Shown: piece after piece, positions 23,846-32,487 of the stretch
How the letters are laid out: each line of letters starts with the position of its first letter
Position numbering within the stretch: the first letter of the stretch is position 1
Assembly (NCBI GenBank): GCA_017989135.1
Contig: JAGNQL010000008.1
Span: 1-40,373, forward strand
From: Burkholderiales bacterium
GTDB taxonomy: Bacteria > Pseudomonadota > Gammaproteobacteria > Burkholderiales > Casimicrobiaceae
DNA length: 40,373 nt
Reading direction: 5' to 3'
Position numbers and translations under genes: made by a program
Notes under the pieces: model-generated
The model's input: only the letters and a program-made list of their open reading frames with translations
Database searches by the model: none
What the model was told of the DNA's origin: nothing

Positions 23846-25630
23846 TTGACGACGAACAAAGACGGGGTGGCCTTGGTGGAGATTGCAGAAGAGCACGTAG
23901 CGACGGCGCAACCCGTGTCCGCGACACCGACAGCGCATCGCAAACTCGGCGCCATCCTGCTCGCCAAAGGCAAGATCGACGAAGCCGAGCTTGATCGCGC
24001 GCTTCGCCTACAAGCCGCGTCCGCCCGACCCGACAAACTCGGTAATTTGCTCTCCACGCTCGGCATCGTCGCCGCGCGTGACATCGCGCAAGCGCTCGCT
24101 GACCAGTCCAATCTGCCGTACGTCGAAACTTCCGCCTTCCCCGAGATGCCGATTCTGGAAGAGCGCATCTCTGCGCGCTTCCTGCGCGACGCGCGCGCGT
24201 TGCCGATTGAAGAAGACGAAGATTCACTCACACTCGCCGTTGCCGATCCGTCGGACGAATTCGTTCGCCACTCGTTCGAGCTAGTAACTAATCGCAAAGT
24301 GCATCGCGTGGTCGCCGTCGGCACCGACATCGATGCTGCGATTGAACGGCTGTACGGCAGCGGCCGCACAGCCGTGGGCCAGCTCACCGATGGCGACTTA
24401 GAAACGCGCCTTGATGCTGACGCGTTGGGTGACGACGTTCAACAGCTCAAAGACTTGGCCTCCGAAGCGCCAGTGATTCGGCTCGTGAGCCTCATCATCA
24501 CTAACGCGCTTGATGGTCGAGCCTCCGACATTCATATCGAGCCGTTCGAGAATCGCCTCATCGTGCGCTACCGTATCGACGGCGTGCTGCACGAAATCGA
24601 ATCGCCGCCCAAGCGACTCGCCGCTGCTGTGATTTCGCGCATCAAAATCATGGCGAACCTAGACATCGCCGAGCGCCGCTTGCCGCAAGACGGACGCATT
24701 CGTTTGCGCCTGCAAGGCAAAGACATCGACCTTCGCGTCTCCACCGTGCCCACGATGCACGGCGAGAGCGTGGTGATGCGTATTCTCGACAAGAGCGGCG
24801 TGCAGCTGAACTTTGAAAAGCTTGGCTTCGCACCCGACATCCTCGCGAAATTTAAGGAAGCGCTGGCACAACCGAACGGCATTTTGCTCGTCACCGGCCC
24901 GACCGGTAGCGGTAAGACGACCACGCTCTACACCGCACTGGATGAACTCAATCAGCCCGACGTAAAGATCCTCACGGTCGAAGACCCGGTCGAATACCAA
25001 ATGGCCGGGATCAATCAGATTCAGGTCAAACCGCAAATCGATCTGACCTTCGCCAACGCGCTCCGCTCCATCGTCCGGCAAGATCCGGACATCATCATGA
25101 TCGGCGAAATTCGCGATCTCGAAACCGCCGAGATTGCCGTGCAAGCCGCGCTCACGGGCCACCTTGTGCTCTCGACGTTGCACACCAACGACGCGCCGGC
25201 CACGGTGAACCGCCTGATGGACATGGGCGTTGACGACTACTTGCTGACCAGCACGCTCGTTGGCGTTCTGGCGCAGCGCCTCGTGCGCACGCTCTGTCCG
25301 CACTGCCGCGAGCCGCACACGATGGACGCCGCCGTCGCCAAAGAAATCGGCATGAACCGCATCACCGACGAGCCGCGTCCGGTGGTCTACAAAGCCGTCG
25401 GCTGCACGCAGTGCGGCAACACCGGCTTCACGGGCCGTCAATGTATCGCTGAGATGATGCCGCTGACCGAGCCGATTCGTCGCCTCATCATGCAAAAAGC
25501 CAACGCCAGCGAACTGCGCCGCGCCGCGCTCGCCGAGGGCATGCTGCCGATGTATGACGACGGCCTCCGCAAAGTCGCTGCCGGCACAACGACGATCGAA
25601 GAAGTGCTTCGCGCGACGCGGGAAGGCTAA
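23846..25630 (+). CDS. gspE: Type II secretion ATPase GspE
   Basis: A 594-residue cytoplasmic ATPase that powers pseudopilus assembly. The N-terminal GspE-N domain covers about residues 30-170 ([22 protein letters not shown]). The ATPase core has Walker [11 protein letters not shown] at 351-360, Asp box HTNDAP near 446, Walker [13 protein letters not shown] at 413-424, and a zinc-binding tetracysteine at Cys484, 487, 520 and 523. The start is uncertain: TTG 23846 gives the longest form, but GTG at 23867 or 23876 is also possible, and no ribosome-binding site is decisive. It opens the secretion operon, and gspF begins three bases after its stop. Confidence 0.95.
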   Translation: MTTNKDGVALVEIAEEHVATAQPVSATPTAHRKLGAILLAKGKIDEAELDRALRLQAASARPDKLGNLLSTLGIVAARDIAQALADQSNLPYVETSAFPEMPILEERISARFLRDARALPIEEDEDSLTLAVADPSDEFVRHSFELVTNRKVHRVVAVGTDIDAAIERLYGSGRTAVGQLTDGDLETRLDADALGDDVQQLKDLASEAPVIRLVSLIITNALDGRASDIHIEPFENRLIVRYRIDGVLHEIESPPKRLAAAVISRIKIMANLDIAERRLPQDGRIRLRLQGKDIDLRVSTVPTMHGESVVMRILDKSGVQLNFEKLGFAPDILAKFKEALAQPNGILLVTGPTGSGKTTTLYTALDELNQPDVKILTVEDPVEYQMAGINQIQVKPQIDLTFANALRSIVRQDPDIIMIGEIRDLETAEIAVQAALTGHLVLSTLHTNDAPATVNRLMDMGVDDYLLTSTLVGVLAQRLVRTLCPHCREPHTMDAAVAKEIGMNRITDEPRPVVYKAVGCTQCGNTGFTGRQCIAEMMPLTEPIRRLIMQKANASELRRAALAEGMLPMYDDGLRKVAAGTTTIEEVLRATREG

Positions 25631-25633
25631 GCG

Positions 25634-26875
25634 GTGGCGCTCTACGCATTTGAAGCCGTCCGACCGTCCGGCGAGCCCGTCTCGGCGCAGGTTGAGGCCG
25701 CGAACGAAGCCGAAGCCATTGAGCGGGTTCGCGATCAAGGTCTCATCTTGCTTCGCATGCAGACGGCCGCGTCCGCCGCGATGGCCTCGCACGAAGCGCG
25801 CCGCAGCGGCAGTTTGTTCGGGCGCTTGTTTGCATCGAAGAAGGTTAAACGCGACCAGATCATCGCCTTCACCCGAGACTTGTCGAACCTGATTTCTGCT
25901 GGCTTGCCACTTGATCGTGCGTTTGAACTGCTTGTGGGCTTGGCTGATACCGGCCCGATGGCCGCGCTCCTGCAAGAACTGCGTGATCGTGTTCGCAGCG
26001 GCAAAGCGCTCTCGCAAGCCCTCGCCGAGCACCCGAAAACCTTTGATCGCCTATTCATCAACATGGTGCGCGCCGGTGAAGCCAGCGGCACGCTCGGGCC
26101 TGTGCTGGAGCGCATTTCCGAGTTTCAGGAGCGCAGCGCCGAGCTTCGCTCAAGTGTTCAATCCGCGCTGATTTACCCGGTCGTGCTCGTGTGCGTTGCG
26201 ATCGGCGCGGTGTTCACGATGATCTTTTTCGTTGTGCCGAAGTTTGAGACCACGTTCAAACAATTCGGCAAAGCGCTGCCGCCGGCCACCGAAAACCTGC
26301 TCGCGATTTCGCATTGGCTCCGAAGCGACGGCTGGATTTTGCTCGTCGCGGCCGCCGCAATCTTCATCCTCGTGCGCGGGCGTTTGCGCACCCCGCAGGG
26401 GCAGCTCAATTGGCATCGCCGCAAGCTCACGCTGCCGGTGCTCGGCGACCTGTTCAGTAAGATCGAAGTGGCCCGTCTCGCGCGCACGTTGGGCACGCTT
26501 TTGGGCAACGGCGTAAGCCTGCTGCCAGCGCTCACTATCGTCAAAGACACCGTGGACAATAGGGCGCTCGCCAGTTCGCTGGACGGCGTGTTGGTTCGCC
26601 TCAAGGCTGGTCAAGGCTTCGCGCGACCGCTCATGGAGACGGGTTTGTACCCAAAACTCGCGGTTCACATGGTCGCCGTCGGCGAAGAAACCGGGCGCTT
26701 GGACAAGATGCTTTTGAAGGTTGCCGAGGTCTATGACAGCGAGGTCAACACCGCGTTGAAACGCGCGTTAGGGCTGATGGAACCGATTTTGATTTTGTTC
26801 CTAGCCGTGATGGTTGGCGGAATTGTTTACGCGCTGATGAGCGCTTTGCTTGGGATGACGGAATTTAATGGTTAG
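25634..26875 (+). CDS. gspF: Type II secretion inner-membrane protein GspF
   Basis: A 413-residue platform protein of the inner membrane. The N-terminal MALYAFEAVRPSGEPV and AEAIERVRDQGLILL are typical, followed by two repeated GspF domains, at about 75-195 (IIAFTRDLSNLISAGLPLDRAFELL) and 275-395 (LARTLGTLLGNGVSLLPALTIV), with membrane spans after the first and at the end (MEPILILFLAVMVGGIVYALM). The start is a GTG three bases after gspE. A gap of 277 bp rich in repeats separates it from gspG, breaking the otherwise overlapping operon. Confidence 0.95.
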   Translation: MALYAFEAVRPSGEPVSAQVEAANEAEAIERVRDQGLILLRMQTAASAAMASHEARRSGSLFGRLFASKKVKRDQIIAFTRDLSNLISAGLPLDRAFELLVGLADTGPMAALLQELRDRVRSGKALSQALAEHPKTFDRLFINMVRAGEASGTLGPVLERISEFQERSAELRSSVQSALIYPVVLVCVAIGAVFTMIFFVVPKFETTFKQFGKALPPATENLLAISHWLRSDGWILLVAAAAIFILVRGRLRTPQGQLNWHRRKLTLPVLGDLFSKIEVARLARTLGTLLGNGVSLLPALTIVKDTVDNRALASSLDGVLVRLKAGQGFARPLMETGLYPKLAVHMVAVGEETGRLDKMLLKVAEVYDSEVNTALKRALGLMEPILILFLAVMVGGIVYALMSALLGMTEFNG

Positions 26876-26888
26876 ATCGCGGTCACAC

Positions 26889-26980
26889 TTTGGACAAAGC
26901 GCGGCGCGAGATGCTTTCGTTCAGCGCGAGCCCGTATACCGTTCGTGGTGAGCCTGTCGAACCATGAACGTGTGTCCAAA
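26889..26980. repeat. REP-like palindrome inside an inverted repeat, between gspF and gspG
   Basis: A hairpin at 26940-26970 has arms CGTTCGTGGT and ACCATGAACG around GAGCCTGTCGA, a sequence style seen in widespread proteobacterial REP elements. Around it lie perfect 8-bp arms TTTGGACA (26889-26896) and TGTCCAAA (26973-26980). It lies 13 bp after the gspF stop and could protect or terminate the upstream transcript. Confidence 0.6.
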
Positions 26981-26984
26981 CAAA

Positions 26985-27047
26985 ACAGCTTTTTAGCGCC
27001 AGCGACCAGTGGGCGGTCGATAGCGGACGTTTTAGTATGAAGTCGAC
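26985..27047. repeat. Partial copy of the element at 23327
   Basis: The first 38 bases match the left end of the element after ctaB at 31 positions by my hand alignment, and both 63-base stretches end in GTCGAC. A CGCTAGA at 27074-27080 may be what remains of the right end. It includes a CGACC-GGTCG hairpin. It sits about 105 bp before gspG. Confidence 0.5.
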
Positions 27048-27152
27048 TTAGAGAAAATAATGGCCGAAAGCGCCGCTAGAATGCGGCTCAATAGGAAAAG
27101 TTACTAAATTTTGCAACGGACGATTTACCGCTGCCGACACCGGAGAGACACG

Positions 27153-27587
27153 ATGAAACAAAAAACAAGCAAACAAAAGAAACAGCAAAGCGGCTTCACG
27201 CTGATGGAGCTCTTGGCCGTGATCGTCATTATTGGCGTGTTGGCGGCGGTGATAGGTGGCCGTTTTGGCGGACAAACGGACGGCGCTAAGGTGCGTTTGG
27301 CGCAGACGGAAATCGGACAAATGATTCAGGCGATTGACCTGTTCAAACTTGAGATTGGCCGTTATCCAGCGGCTGGCGAGGGGCTGGAGGCGTTGATCAA
27401 AAATCCAGGAAACGTTCCAAACTGGACTGGCCCGTATTTCCGCAAAGAGCACATCAAAGACCCGTGGGGCAACGACTACAAGTACTCGAGCCCCGGTCCG
27501 AATAACGCACCCTTCGAAATCAAATCGCTCGGCGCTGATGGTCGCGAAGGCGGCGAAGGCCCGAACGCTGACATCACGAAGAGCTAG
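27153..27587 (+). CDS. gspG: Major pseudopilin GspG
   Basis: A 144-residue precursor of the main pseudopilus subunit. The leader of 14 residues ends QQSG and is followed by FTLMELLAVIVIIG, with the processing Gly and Glu+5 of the prepilin peptidase motif. The C-terminal part has the GspG features YPAAGEGLEAL, KDPWGNDYKY and GADGREGGEGPNADI, the last being the calcium-binding loop region. The start was put at the ATG with GGAGAG seven bases upstream; a non-ATG start 42 bp earlier lacks support. With the long repeat-filled gap before it, this gene may carry its own promoter, as its product is needed in many copies. Confidence 0.96.
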   Translation: MKQKTSKQKKQQSGFTLMELLAVIVIIGVLAAVIGGRFGGQTDGAKVRLAQTEIGQMIQAIDLFKLEIGRYPAAGEGLEALIKNPGNVPNWTGPYFRKEHIKDPWGNDYKYSSPGPNNAPFEIKSLGADGREGGEGPNADITKS

Positions 27588-27606
27588 TCGCTAACGCCAC
27601 ACACCA

Positions 27607-28113
27607 ATGAGCGCCGCCCGGACTCCGCGCGATGCGGCCTGTTCCGGTCGTGCATCGCCACGCGCGTTGACGGCGCACACTCGCGGCTTCACCATGCTGG
27701 AGCTGCTCGTCGTCATCGCCATCATCGGCATGATCGCCGTGCTCTCGCCGCCGATGTTTTCCAGCAGCGTCGCGTCGGCTGAGCAACGCGCTACGGCACG
27801 TTCAGTCGCGCAAATCATGCGCCTCGCTCGCAGCGAGGCGATTGCACAGCGCAAGGACATCGCGGTCGAGTTCGATCTTGCGCAGCGCACGTACCAAATT
27901 CAAGGCGGCAAACGCAGCGGCAAGTGGCCGGAGACGATTGAATTGCAGCTCACCACCACCGTCGCTGAAACCGTGGATGAACAGCACGCGAACGTTCGCT
28001 TCTACGCCGACGGCGGCTCGACGGGCGGTCGCGTCACGTTGAAATACAAAGAGCGCGAATACCGCATCGACATTGGTTGGCTCACGGGCCGCATCGCGAT
28101 TGACGAGTCATGA
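27607..28113 (+). CDS. gspH: Minor pseudopilin GspH
   Basis: A 168-residue minor pseudopilin precursor. A 27-residue basic leader ends HTRG before FTMLELLVVIAIIGMIAVL, which carries Glu+5. The remainder fits GspH: RATARSVAQIMRLARSEAIAQRKDIAVEFD and a C-terminal beta-rich part ending RIDIGWLTGRIAI. Minor pseudopilins build the tip of the pseudopilus. The start is 19 bp after gspG, and the stop overlaps the gspI start by ATGA. Confidence 0.9.
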   Translation: MSAARTPRDAACSGRASPRALTAHTRGFTMLELLVVIAIIGMIAVLSPPMFSSSVASAEQRATARSVAQIMRLARSEAIAQRKDIAVEFDLAQRTYQIQGGKRSGKWPETIELQLTTTVAETVDEQHANVRFYADGGSTGGRVTLKYKEREYRIDIGWLTGRIAIDES

Positions 28114-28541
28114 TTCGCGGCGCTCGTCAGCTGTCTCAGCGCGGCTTCACGCTGCTCGAAGTGATCGTCGCGATCGTGATTGCGGCGTTGTGCTTGGGTG
28201 CGTTGGCACAGGCGTTTGCCGGCGGCGCGCGCGCGGCGGGCTCTTCGAGCGATTACACCCGCGCAGTGACACTCGCCCAGTCGCTCCTCGGCAAAGCTGG
28301 CGTTGAACGAGCGCTCACGGAAGGCGTGGAATCGGGCACTTCAAGCGACGGTCGATACGGCTGGACACTGACGGTCAGCAACGAATCCACCACCGAGGAC
28401 GGCAACCCCGTGCGCCCGCCAATGGAACTCAAACGCTTGGTGGTTCGCGTCAATGTATTGGACGAAGACGACGCGCGCGCAGGCCGCAGTCGCGCGGTCG
28501 AACTCACGACGTTGATGGCTGTGCCGAGGGCGTTGCCGTGA
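28110..28541 (+). CDS. gspI: Minor pseudopilin GspI
   Basis: A 143-residue minor pseudopilin. Its short leader of 12 residues (ending SQRG) precedes FTLLEVIVAIVIAALCLGALAQAF with Glu+5. The segment TRAVTLAQSLLGKAGVE resembles the helix-linker of GspI, and the C-terminal half reads as a small beta domain. GspI nucleates the tip complex with GspJ and GspK. It overlaps gspH by ATGA, and its stop overlaps the first ATG of gspJ (TGATG). Confidence 0.9.
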   Translation: MIRGARQLSQRGFTLLEVIVAIVIAALCLGALAQAFAGGARAAGSSSDYTRAVTLAQSLLGKAGVERALTEGVESGTSSDGRYGWTLTVSNESTTEDGNPVRPPMELKRLVVRVNVLDEDDARAGRSRAVELTTLMAVPRALP

Positions 28542-29437
28542 TGACTCCAGCTTTCGTAGGGTGGGCACCCCGTGCCCACCAAGCAGCAGCGCCAGACCAA
28601 TCCTTGGTGGACAGTGGGCTGCCCAACTTACGTAGCCATACGCTCGTCTTGGTAGGCGACGACTTGGCGTCGCTCCCCGGTACCAAGCGCGGCCAAGTCC
28701 GCGCCTACAGCGATGCATCGGCGGTTTTATTCACGCTACGCAGACCGCCGTTGCCGCACGGCTTCACGCTCATCGAACTCCTCGCCGCGATCACACTGCT
28801 CGCGCTGCTCGCGACGATTCTCATGGGCACTGTGCGCGGGGCGGAGCGCTCCGTCTCGGCGGCTACCGATTTGGTTGAACGCACCGAACAATACGCGCGG
28901 ACACAGAGTTTTTTACGCGAACATATTTCGGGCGCGTTGCCGCTGCGGTGGCGAAAAGAACCGGGCCAGCCGCTTAAATTCGATGGCAAGGCCGACAGCA
29001 TTACCTACCTCGCGCCCGTGACCTCGCAGATCGCGGAGGGCGGCGTCATGTGGTGGCAGCTCACCGTGGCGCGCAGCAATGGCGCGGTGCCACGCAGCCA
29101 GCTCGTGTTGCGCCGCGTCGCGCAAGACCCGGATGACAAAGCGGTGCCGGAGGTGCCCGCGACTGATGCGGTGGTGTTGGCCGATGGCGTTGATGCTGTG
29201 AAGCTCGCGTATTTCGACGTGGGGCCCGATCCGCTGACCGAACCGGATACCGGCACATGGGTCGACAGCTGGAGCGAGAACTCGCGCATGCCGTCGATGG
29301 TGAGCATTCGCGTGACCGAGCGGGGCGGTCGCGAATGGCCAGAGCTTTTGGTGCCGTTGCGCCTCACCCAAGCGCTGGGTTGCAACTTTGATTTCCAGAA
29401 GCAGCGCTGCATCCTTCCGGGCGTGGTGACGCGATGA
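28541..29437 (+). CDS. gspJ: Minor pseudopilin GspJ with an abnormally long leader
   Basis: A 298-residue minor pseudopilin. The prepilin motif HG-FTLIELLAAITLLALLATILMG is clear, and the downstream GspJ domain is intact to LGCNFDFQKQRCILPG. The leader before the motif is about 74 residues when read from the ATG that overlaps the gspI stop (TGATG), against some 6-30 in the family. Almost all of the extra length is encoded by two palindromic repeats at 28555-28632 and 28648-28708 that keep the frame open. In-frame TTG codons at 28649 and 28664 could serve as internal starts, giving leaders of 38 or 33 residues. No ATG or GTG lies nearer to the motif. Whether prepilin peptidase can process the long form is unknown. 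Confidence 0.88.
   Translation: MTPAFVGWAPRAHQAAAPDQSLVDSGLPNLRSHTLVLVGDDLASLPGTKRGQVRAYSDASAVLFTLRRPPLPHGFTLIELLAAITLLALLATILMGTVRGAERSVSAATDLVERTEQYARTQSFLREHISGALPLRWRKEPGQPLKFDGKADSITYLAPVTSQIAEGGVMWWQLTVARSNGAVPRSQLVLRRVAQDPDDKAVPEVPATDAVVLADGVDAVKLAYFDVGPDPLTEPDTGTWVDSWSENSRMPSMVSIRVTERGGREWPELLVPLRLTQALGCNFDFQKQRCILPGVVTR
28555..28632. repeat. REP-like inverted repeat within the gspJ leader
   Basis: A 78-bp element with imperfect inverted ends of about 30 bp (CGTA...TACG). Its left arm is itself a hairpin: GGTGGGCA (28560-28567) and TGCCCACC (28573-28580) with a 5-base loop. The right arm contains a shorter, degenerate partner. It lies in frame within the 5' part of gspJ. Its GGGTGGGCAC style is like short repeats I know from betaproteobacterial intergenic regions. 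Confidence 0.7.
28648..28708. repeat. Second REP-like palindrome within the gspJ leader
   Basis: Positions 28652-28673 and 28687-28708 are inverted copies matching at 18 of 22 bases. Nested inside are perfect arms CTTGGTA (28648-28654) with TACCAAG (28681-28687), and GCGACG (28656-28661) with CGTCGC (28668-28673). It lies 15 bp after the first palindrome and also keeps the gspJ frame open. Confidence 0.7.
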
Positions 29438-30408
29438 CATACCGCTTGCATCGGCACTCGCAGCAAGGTCTCGCGCTCATCATGGTGCTGGGGCTCGTTA
29501 TTTTTCTCTCGATCATTGCCCTCAATTTCAGCGACAACCAGCGCGTTTCCACGCAAGTCACGGCCAACACCTTGGCCTCGGCTTCGGCGCAGGCCGCGGC
29601 CGACGGCGCGGTGCATCGGATGGTGTTTGAGCTGTCCCGGCCGCGCCCAATTGACGCCCAAGCGGCGCTCGAACAGTGGAAATCTAATGGTTTGGTGCAC
29701 GAATGGACCGACAATGGCGTGCAGGTGGCGGTTTCGGCCAAAAGTGAGGCTGCTAAAATTGATTTGAACTTTGCCGCAGAGCCCTTACTCAAAAAGGTGT
29801 TCACGTCGGCAGGGGCAAGCGACGAGGAAGCTGATGCGATTGTTGCGGCCGTCAAAGATTGGACGGACGCCGACAATAACAAGCGACCCAACGGTGCTGA
29901 GGCAGACGACTATCGGACCGCTGGAAAAAAAGTATTACCAGCCAACGACTTTTTCATCGCAATCGAGGAATTACAAAACGTGATCGGCGTCAGCCCGAAA
30001 CTCTACAACGCGGTTGCGCCCATGCTTACCGTCAACGCCAGATCTCCGGGCGTCGACCCGCAGGTTGCCTCGGTCGCAATTTTGTCGCTGGTGCCAGGGC
30101 TCGATATGGGCTTCGTCACGACGTGGGTTGAGCAACGCGATCAAGCGTTGCGCGATGGAACGCAAGTTCCCCCGATTCCTTTCAGCAGCCCGTATTTCGC
30201 TACGGGGCAAAACTCCGTGCGTATTCGTGCTGATGCGCTCGGCCCAACGGGCGTACGTGCTTCGCGGGAAGCCAGCGTGCGTCTCGGTGGTGTGCAGCGC
30301 GGTCGTCCGCAGTTTTATCTCTGGCAAAAGGGCCTTCCGCTGGATGCGCTCCCCATGACCGCACCCGCCGGGGCGACGTCAGCCGTTTCAGGATCGTTCA
30401 ATGGCTGA
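29434..30408 (+). CDS. gspK: Pseudopilin-like tip protein GspK
   Basis: A 324-residue tip pseudopilin. The leader of 12 residues ends SQQG and precedes LALIMVLGLVIFLSIIALNF; as usual for GspK, the Glu at +5 is missing. The large globular domain includes the GspK segments KIDLNFAAEPLLKKVF, DWTDADNNKRPNGAEADDY and ANDFFIAIEELQNVIGVSP, which include a metal-binding loop in the family. GspK caps the pseudopilus and limits its length. It overlaps gspJ by ATGA at its start and gspL by eight bases at its end. Confidence 0.92.
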   Translation: MTYRLHRHSQQGLALIMVLGLVIFLSIIALNFSDNQRVSTQVTANTLASASAQAAADGAVHRMVFELSRPRPIDAQAALEQWKSNGLVHEWTDNGVQVAVSAKSEAAKIDLNFAAEPLLKKVFTSAGASDEEADAIVAAVKDWTDADNNKRPNGAEADDYRTAGKKVLPANDFFIAIEELQNVIGVSPKLYNAVAPMLTVNARSPGVDPQVASVAILSLVPGLDMGFVTTWVEQRDQALRDGTQVPPIPFSSPYFATGQNSVRIRADALGPTGVRASREASVRLGGVQRGRPQFYLWQKGLPLDALPMTAPAGATSAVSGSFNG

Positions 30409-31849
30409 TTTGCAGTCGCCCCAATCCGCCGCCGGCCGTAGCGCCAGCGAATTTTTGCGCTGGTGGAAACAGCACCTATGGGAATGTGTGCCAGCGTCGA
30501 TGCGTCGCCGCATCGTTCAGTCACGCCGCCCCGCGATCTGGTCACCCAGCGACGATCGCGTGTGGGTGGCTGGCGCCACGCTGGACTCGTCAAAGTCGTT
30601 CACGCAATCTGCGCTCGCGCAGCGAGGCGGCGACGTTGCGCTCGTCGTTGGTGAGAACAATGGCTTCCGCCGCACCGTGGACTTGCCGATGTCGGTCGAA
30701 GGGCGCTTGCAGCAAGTGCTCGGCTTTGAGCTCGACCGCTTGACGCCGCTGCGTCCGAGCGAGCTTTATTACGACTTTCATGTAGTTGAGCGAAATAACA
30801 GCGCGGGTACTTGCCGTGTTGAACTGGTCGCTGCGCCAAAGACTCGCGTGGCACCGCTACTTGATGGCGCCGCGAAGCGCAATATCACCGTCAGCCGACT
30901 GCTGTTGTCGCCTGCGGATGCTGACACACCGCTTGATCTGTTGTCGCCATCGCGCGCGCTGGCGGGTGAGGGCGCCACGAATCGCAATTGGATCAACTGG
31001 GCGCTGGCCGGTCTGTGCGCAGCACTCGCGCTCGCGTTGGTGATCTTCCCGCTGTGGCAAATGCGTCAACAAGTGATCGATTTGCAGCCGATTGAAGCGA
31101 AGGCCAAGAGCGACGCAGAAGCGGCGAGCATTTTGCAGCGCCAGCTCGAAAAACAGATCGGTGAGTACAACCTTCCACTGAGCCGCAAGCACGCGTCGCC
31201 ACTGGCGATCCAAGTGCTCGAAGAATTGAGCAAACGCCTGCCCGAGGACACTTGGGTACAAACGCTAGAAATCCACGCCGTTCCCAATCAAAAAACGCGC
31301 GAAGTCGTGTTGCAAGGCGAAACCGGTAGCGGCGGCAAGATCATGCAAATTTTGCAAGAGTCGGCGTTACTGAAAGACCCAGCATTCAAGTCGACGATGA
31401 CCCGTGTAGCACCAAACGCTGAACGTTTTCACATCGCGGCTGAACTGGTCACAGCACAGATGCCGAAAGCCATGTTGTTGTCGGATGCGTCCGGCGTCGT
31501 TACCGTCTCGCCGTCGCCGGTCGCGGGCGCTCCCGTGTCCGCCGCGCCCAAGGTCGCAGCGACCACAAGCCCTGCGCCTGCTGTCGTCACAGCGCCGCAA
31601 ACGTCTGCGCCCGCCGTCGTCGCGCCAACCAGTGTCGCGCCTACGGCCACTGCCGCCACCGACCCAAAACGACCCGTCGCGACGCCTAGCGCGCCACCCG
31701 CGAGTACGCCGCCGATGCCTGTTTCACCCGGTGCTGCGCCCATCAATGATCCACGCAGAGCGACGCTGCAACAGGGCGGAGGCATTCAATCGGCGCCGAT
31801 GCCCGCGCCAACCGTGACCGCATCGCCTTCGACGGAGAAGAAGCCATGA
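30401..31849 (+). CDS. gspL: Type II secretion protein GspL with PilN-like domain
   Basis: A 482-residue assembly-platform protein. Residues up to about 195 form a cytoplasmic domain (VEGRLQQVLGFELDRLTPLRPSELYYDF), which in this family contacts the ATPase GspE. One membrane span follows (about 199-216), then a PilN-like periplasmic domain (about 225-350) with EELSKRLPEDTWVQTLEI. The last 110 residues are a Pro/Ala/Thr/Val-rich tail of low complexity, longer than in typical GspL. The PilN-like layout is the form found in Xps-type systems. It overlaps both neighbours (gspK by eight bases, gspM by ATGA). Confidence 0.85.
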   Translation: MADLQSPQSAAGRSASEFLRWWKQHLWECVPASMRRRIVQSRRPAIWSPSDDRVWVAGATLDSSKSFTQSALAQRGGDVALVVGENNGFRRTVDLPMSVEGRLQQVLGFELDRLTPLRPSELYYDFHVVERNNSAGTCRVELVAAPKTRVAPLLDGAAKRNITVSRLLLSPADADTPLDLLSPSRALAGEGATNRNWINWALAGLCAALALALVIFPLWQMRQQVIDLQPIEAKAKSDAEAASILQRQLEKQIGEYNLPLSRKHASPLAIQVLEELSKRLPEDTWVQTLEIHAVPNQKTREVVLQGETGSGGKIMQILQESALLKDPAFKSTMTRVAPNAERFHIAAELVTAQMPKAMLLSDASGVVTVSPSPVAGAPVSAAPKVAATTSPAPAVVTAPQTSAPAVVAPTSVAPTATAATDPKRPVATPSAPPASTPPMPVSPGAAPINDPRRATLQQGGGIQSAPMPAPTVTASPSTEKKP

Positions 31850-32487
31850 ACCTTCCTGTCGGTCCGAAGGGACGTCTCTTGGCGGTGGCGTTCGTGTTGC
31901 TCGCGATTTGTGCAGTGGTGGCCAGTATTGCAATCCCGGCTTACGTCCTTCACGCACGTTACACCGCCGCGATTAGCGCTGCGACGGAAAAAATTGATCG
32001 CTACCAGCGTGTTGCGTCGCAACGCGTCGAACACCAAAAAGCACTTGATGTATTGAAGTCGCGTGAAAGCGGCCGCTTCTTCCTTAAAAATTCGGCAACC
32101 AATCTCGGCGGCGCGGAGCTGACGGATATGGTGCGCCCGATGATCGAGAGCAACGGTGCGCGCCTCACCTCAGTCGGTCAGATCACCGTAAAAGACGACA
32201 GCGGATTCCGGCAATATTCACTTCCGATGGGTTTTAACGGAACACCCGCCGCGTTGCAGAAAACGTTGTTCGCGCTAGAAACTTCGATCCCGTATTTATT
32301 CATTGACACGGCAACGTTTCGTGCCACCGTTCCGCGTGGTTTCAAGCCAGCACCAAATCAGGAACCGGAAGTCACTGTGCAACTCGAAATCCAAGCGTAT
32401 GGACTCAAAGAGTTGCCGCGCGCAGTCGCCAAGCCAACGGCGGGAGCTAACGCGCCATCGACAACACCGGGGGCGGGCAAACTATGA
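31846..32487 (+). CDS. gspM: Type II secretion protein GspM (b-type)
   Basis: A 213-residue inner-membrane protein. One N-terminal span (about 12-34) leads to a helical stretch (KIDRYQRVASQRVEHQKALDVLKSR) and a ferredoxin-like periplasmic domain with GAELTDMVRPMIESNGARLTSVGQI, features of the GspM-b/PilO-like family. It pairs with the PilN-like GspL, as PilO pairs with PilN in type IV pili. The tail is Pro/Ala/Thr rich. It overlaps gspL by ATGA and the next gene by ATGATG. Weak sequence conservation makes the name depend partly on position. Confidence 0.82.
   Translation: MNLPVGPKGRLLAVAFVLLAICAVVASIAIPAYVLHARYTAAISAATEKIDRYQRVASQRVEHQKALDVLKSRESGRFFLKNSATNLGGAELTDMVRPMIESNGARLTSVGQITVKDDSGFRQYSLPMGFNGTPAALQKTLFALETSIPYLFIDTATFRATVPRGFKPAPNQEPEVTVQLEIQAYGLKELPRAVAKPTAGANAPSTTPGAGKL

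Noticed and set aside
24659..26032. Open frame of about 457 codons on the minus strand across gspE and gspF
   Set aside because: It spans two well-supported secretion genes, and the product is an Arg/His/Ala-rich sequence without family features; such antisense frames are common in GC-rich coding DNA.
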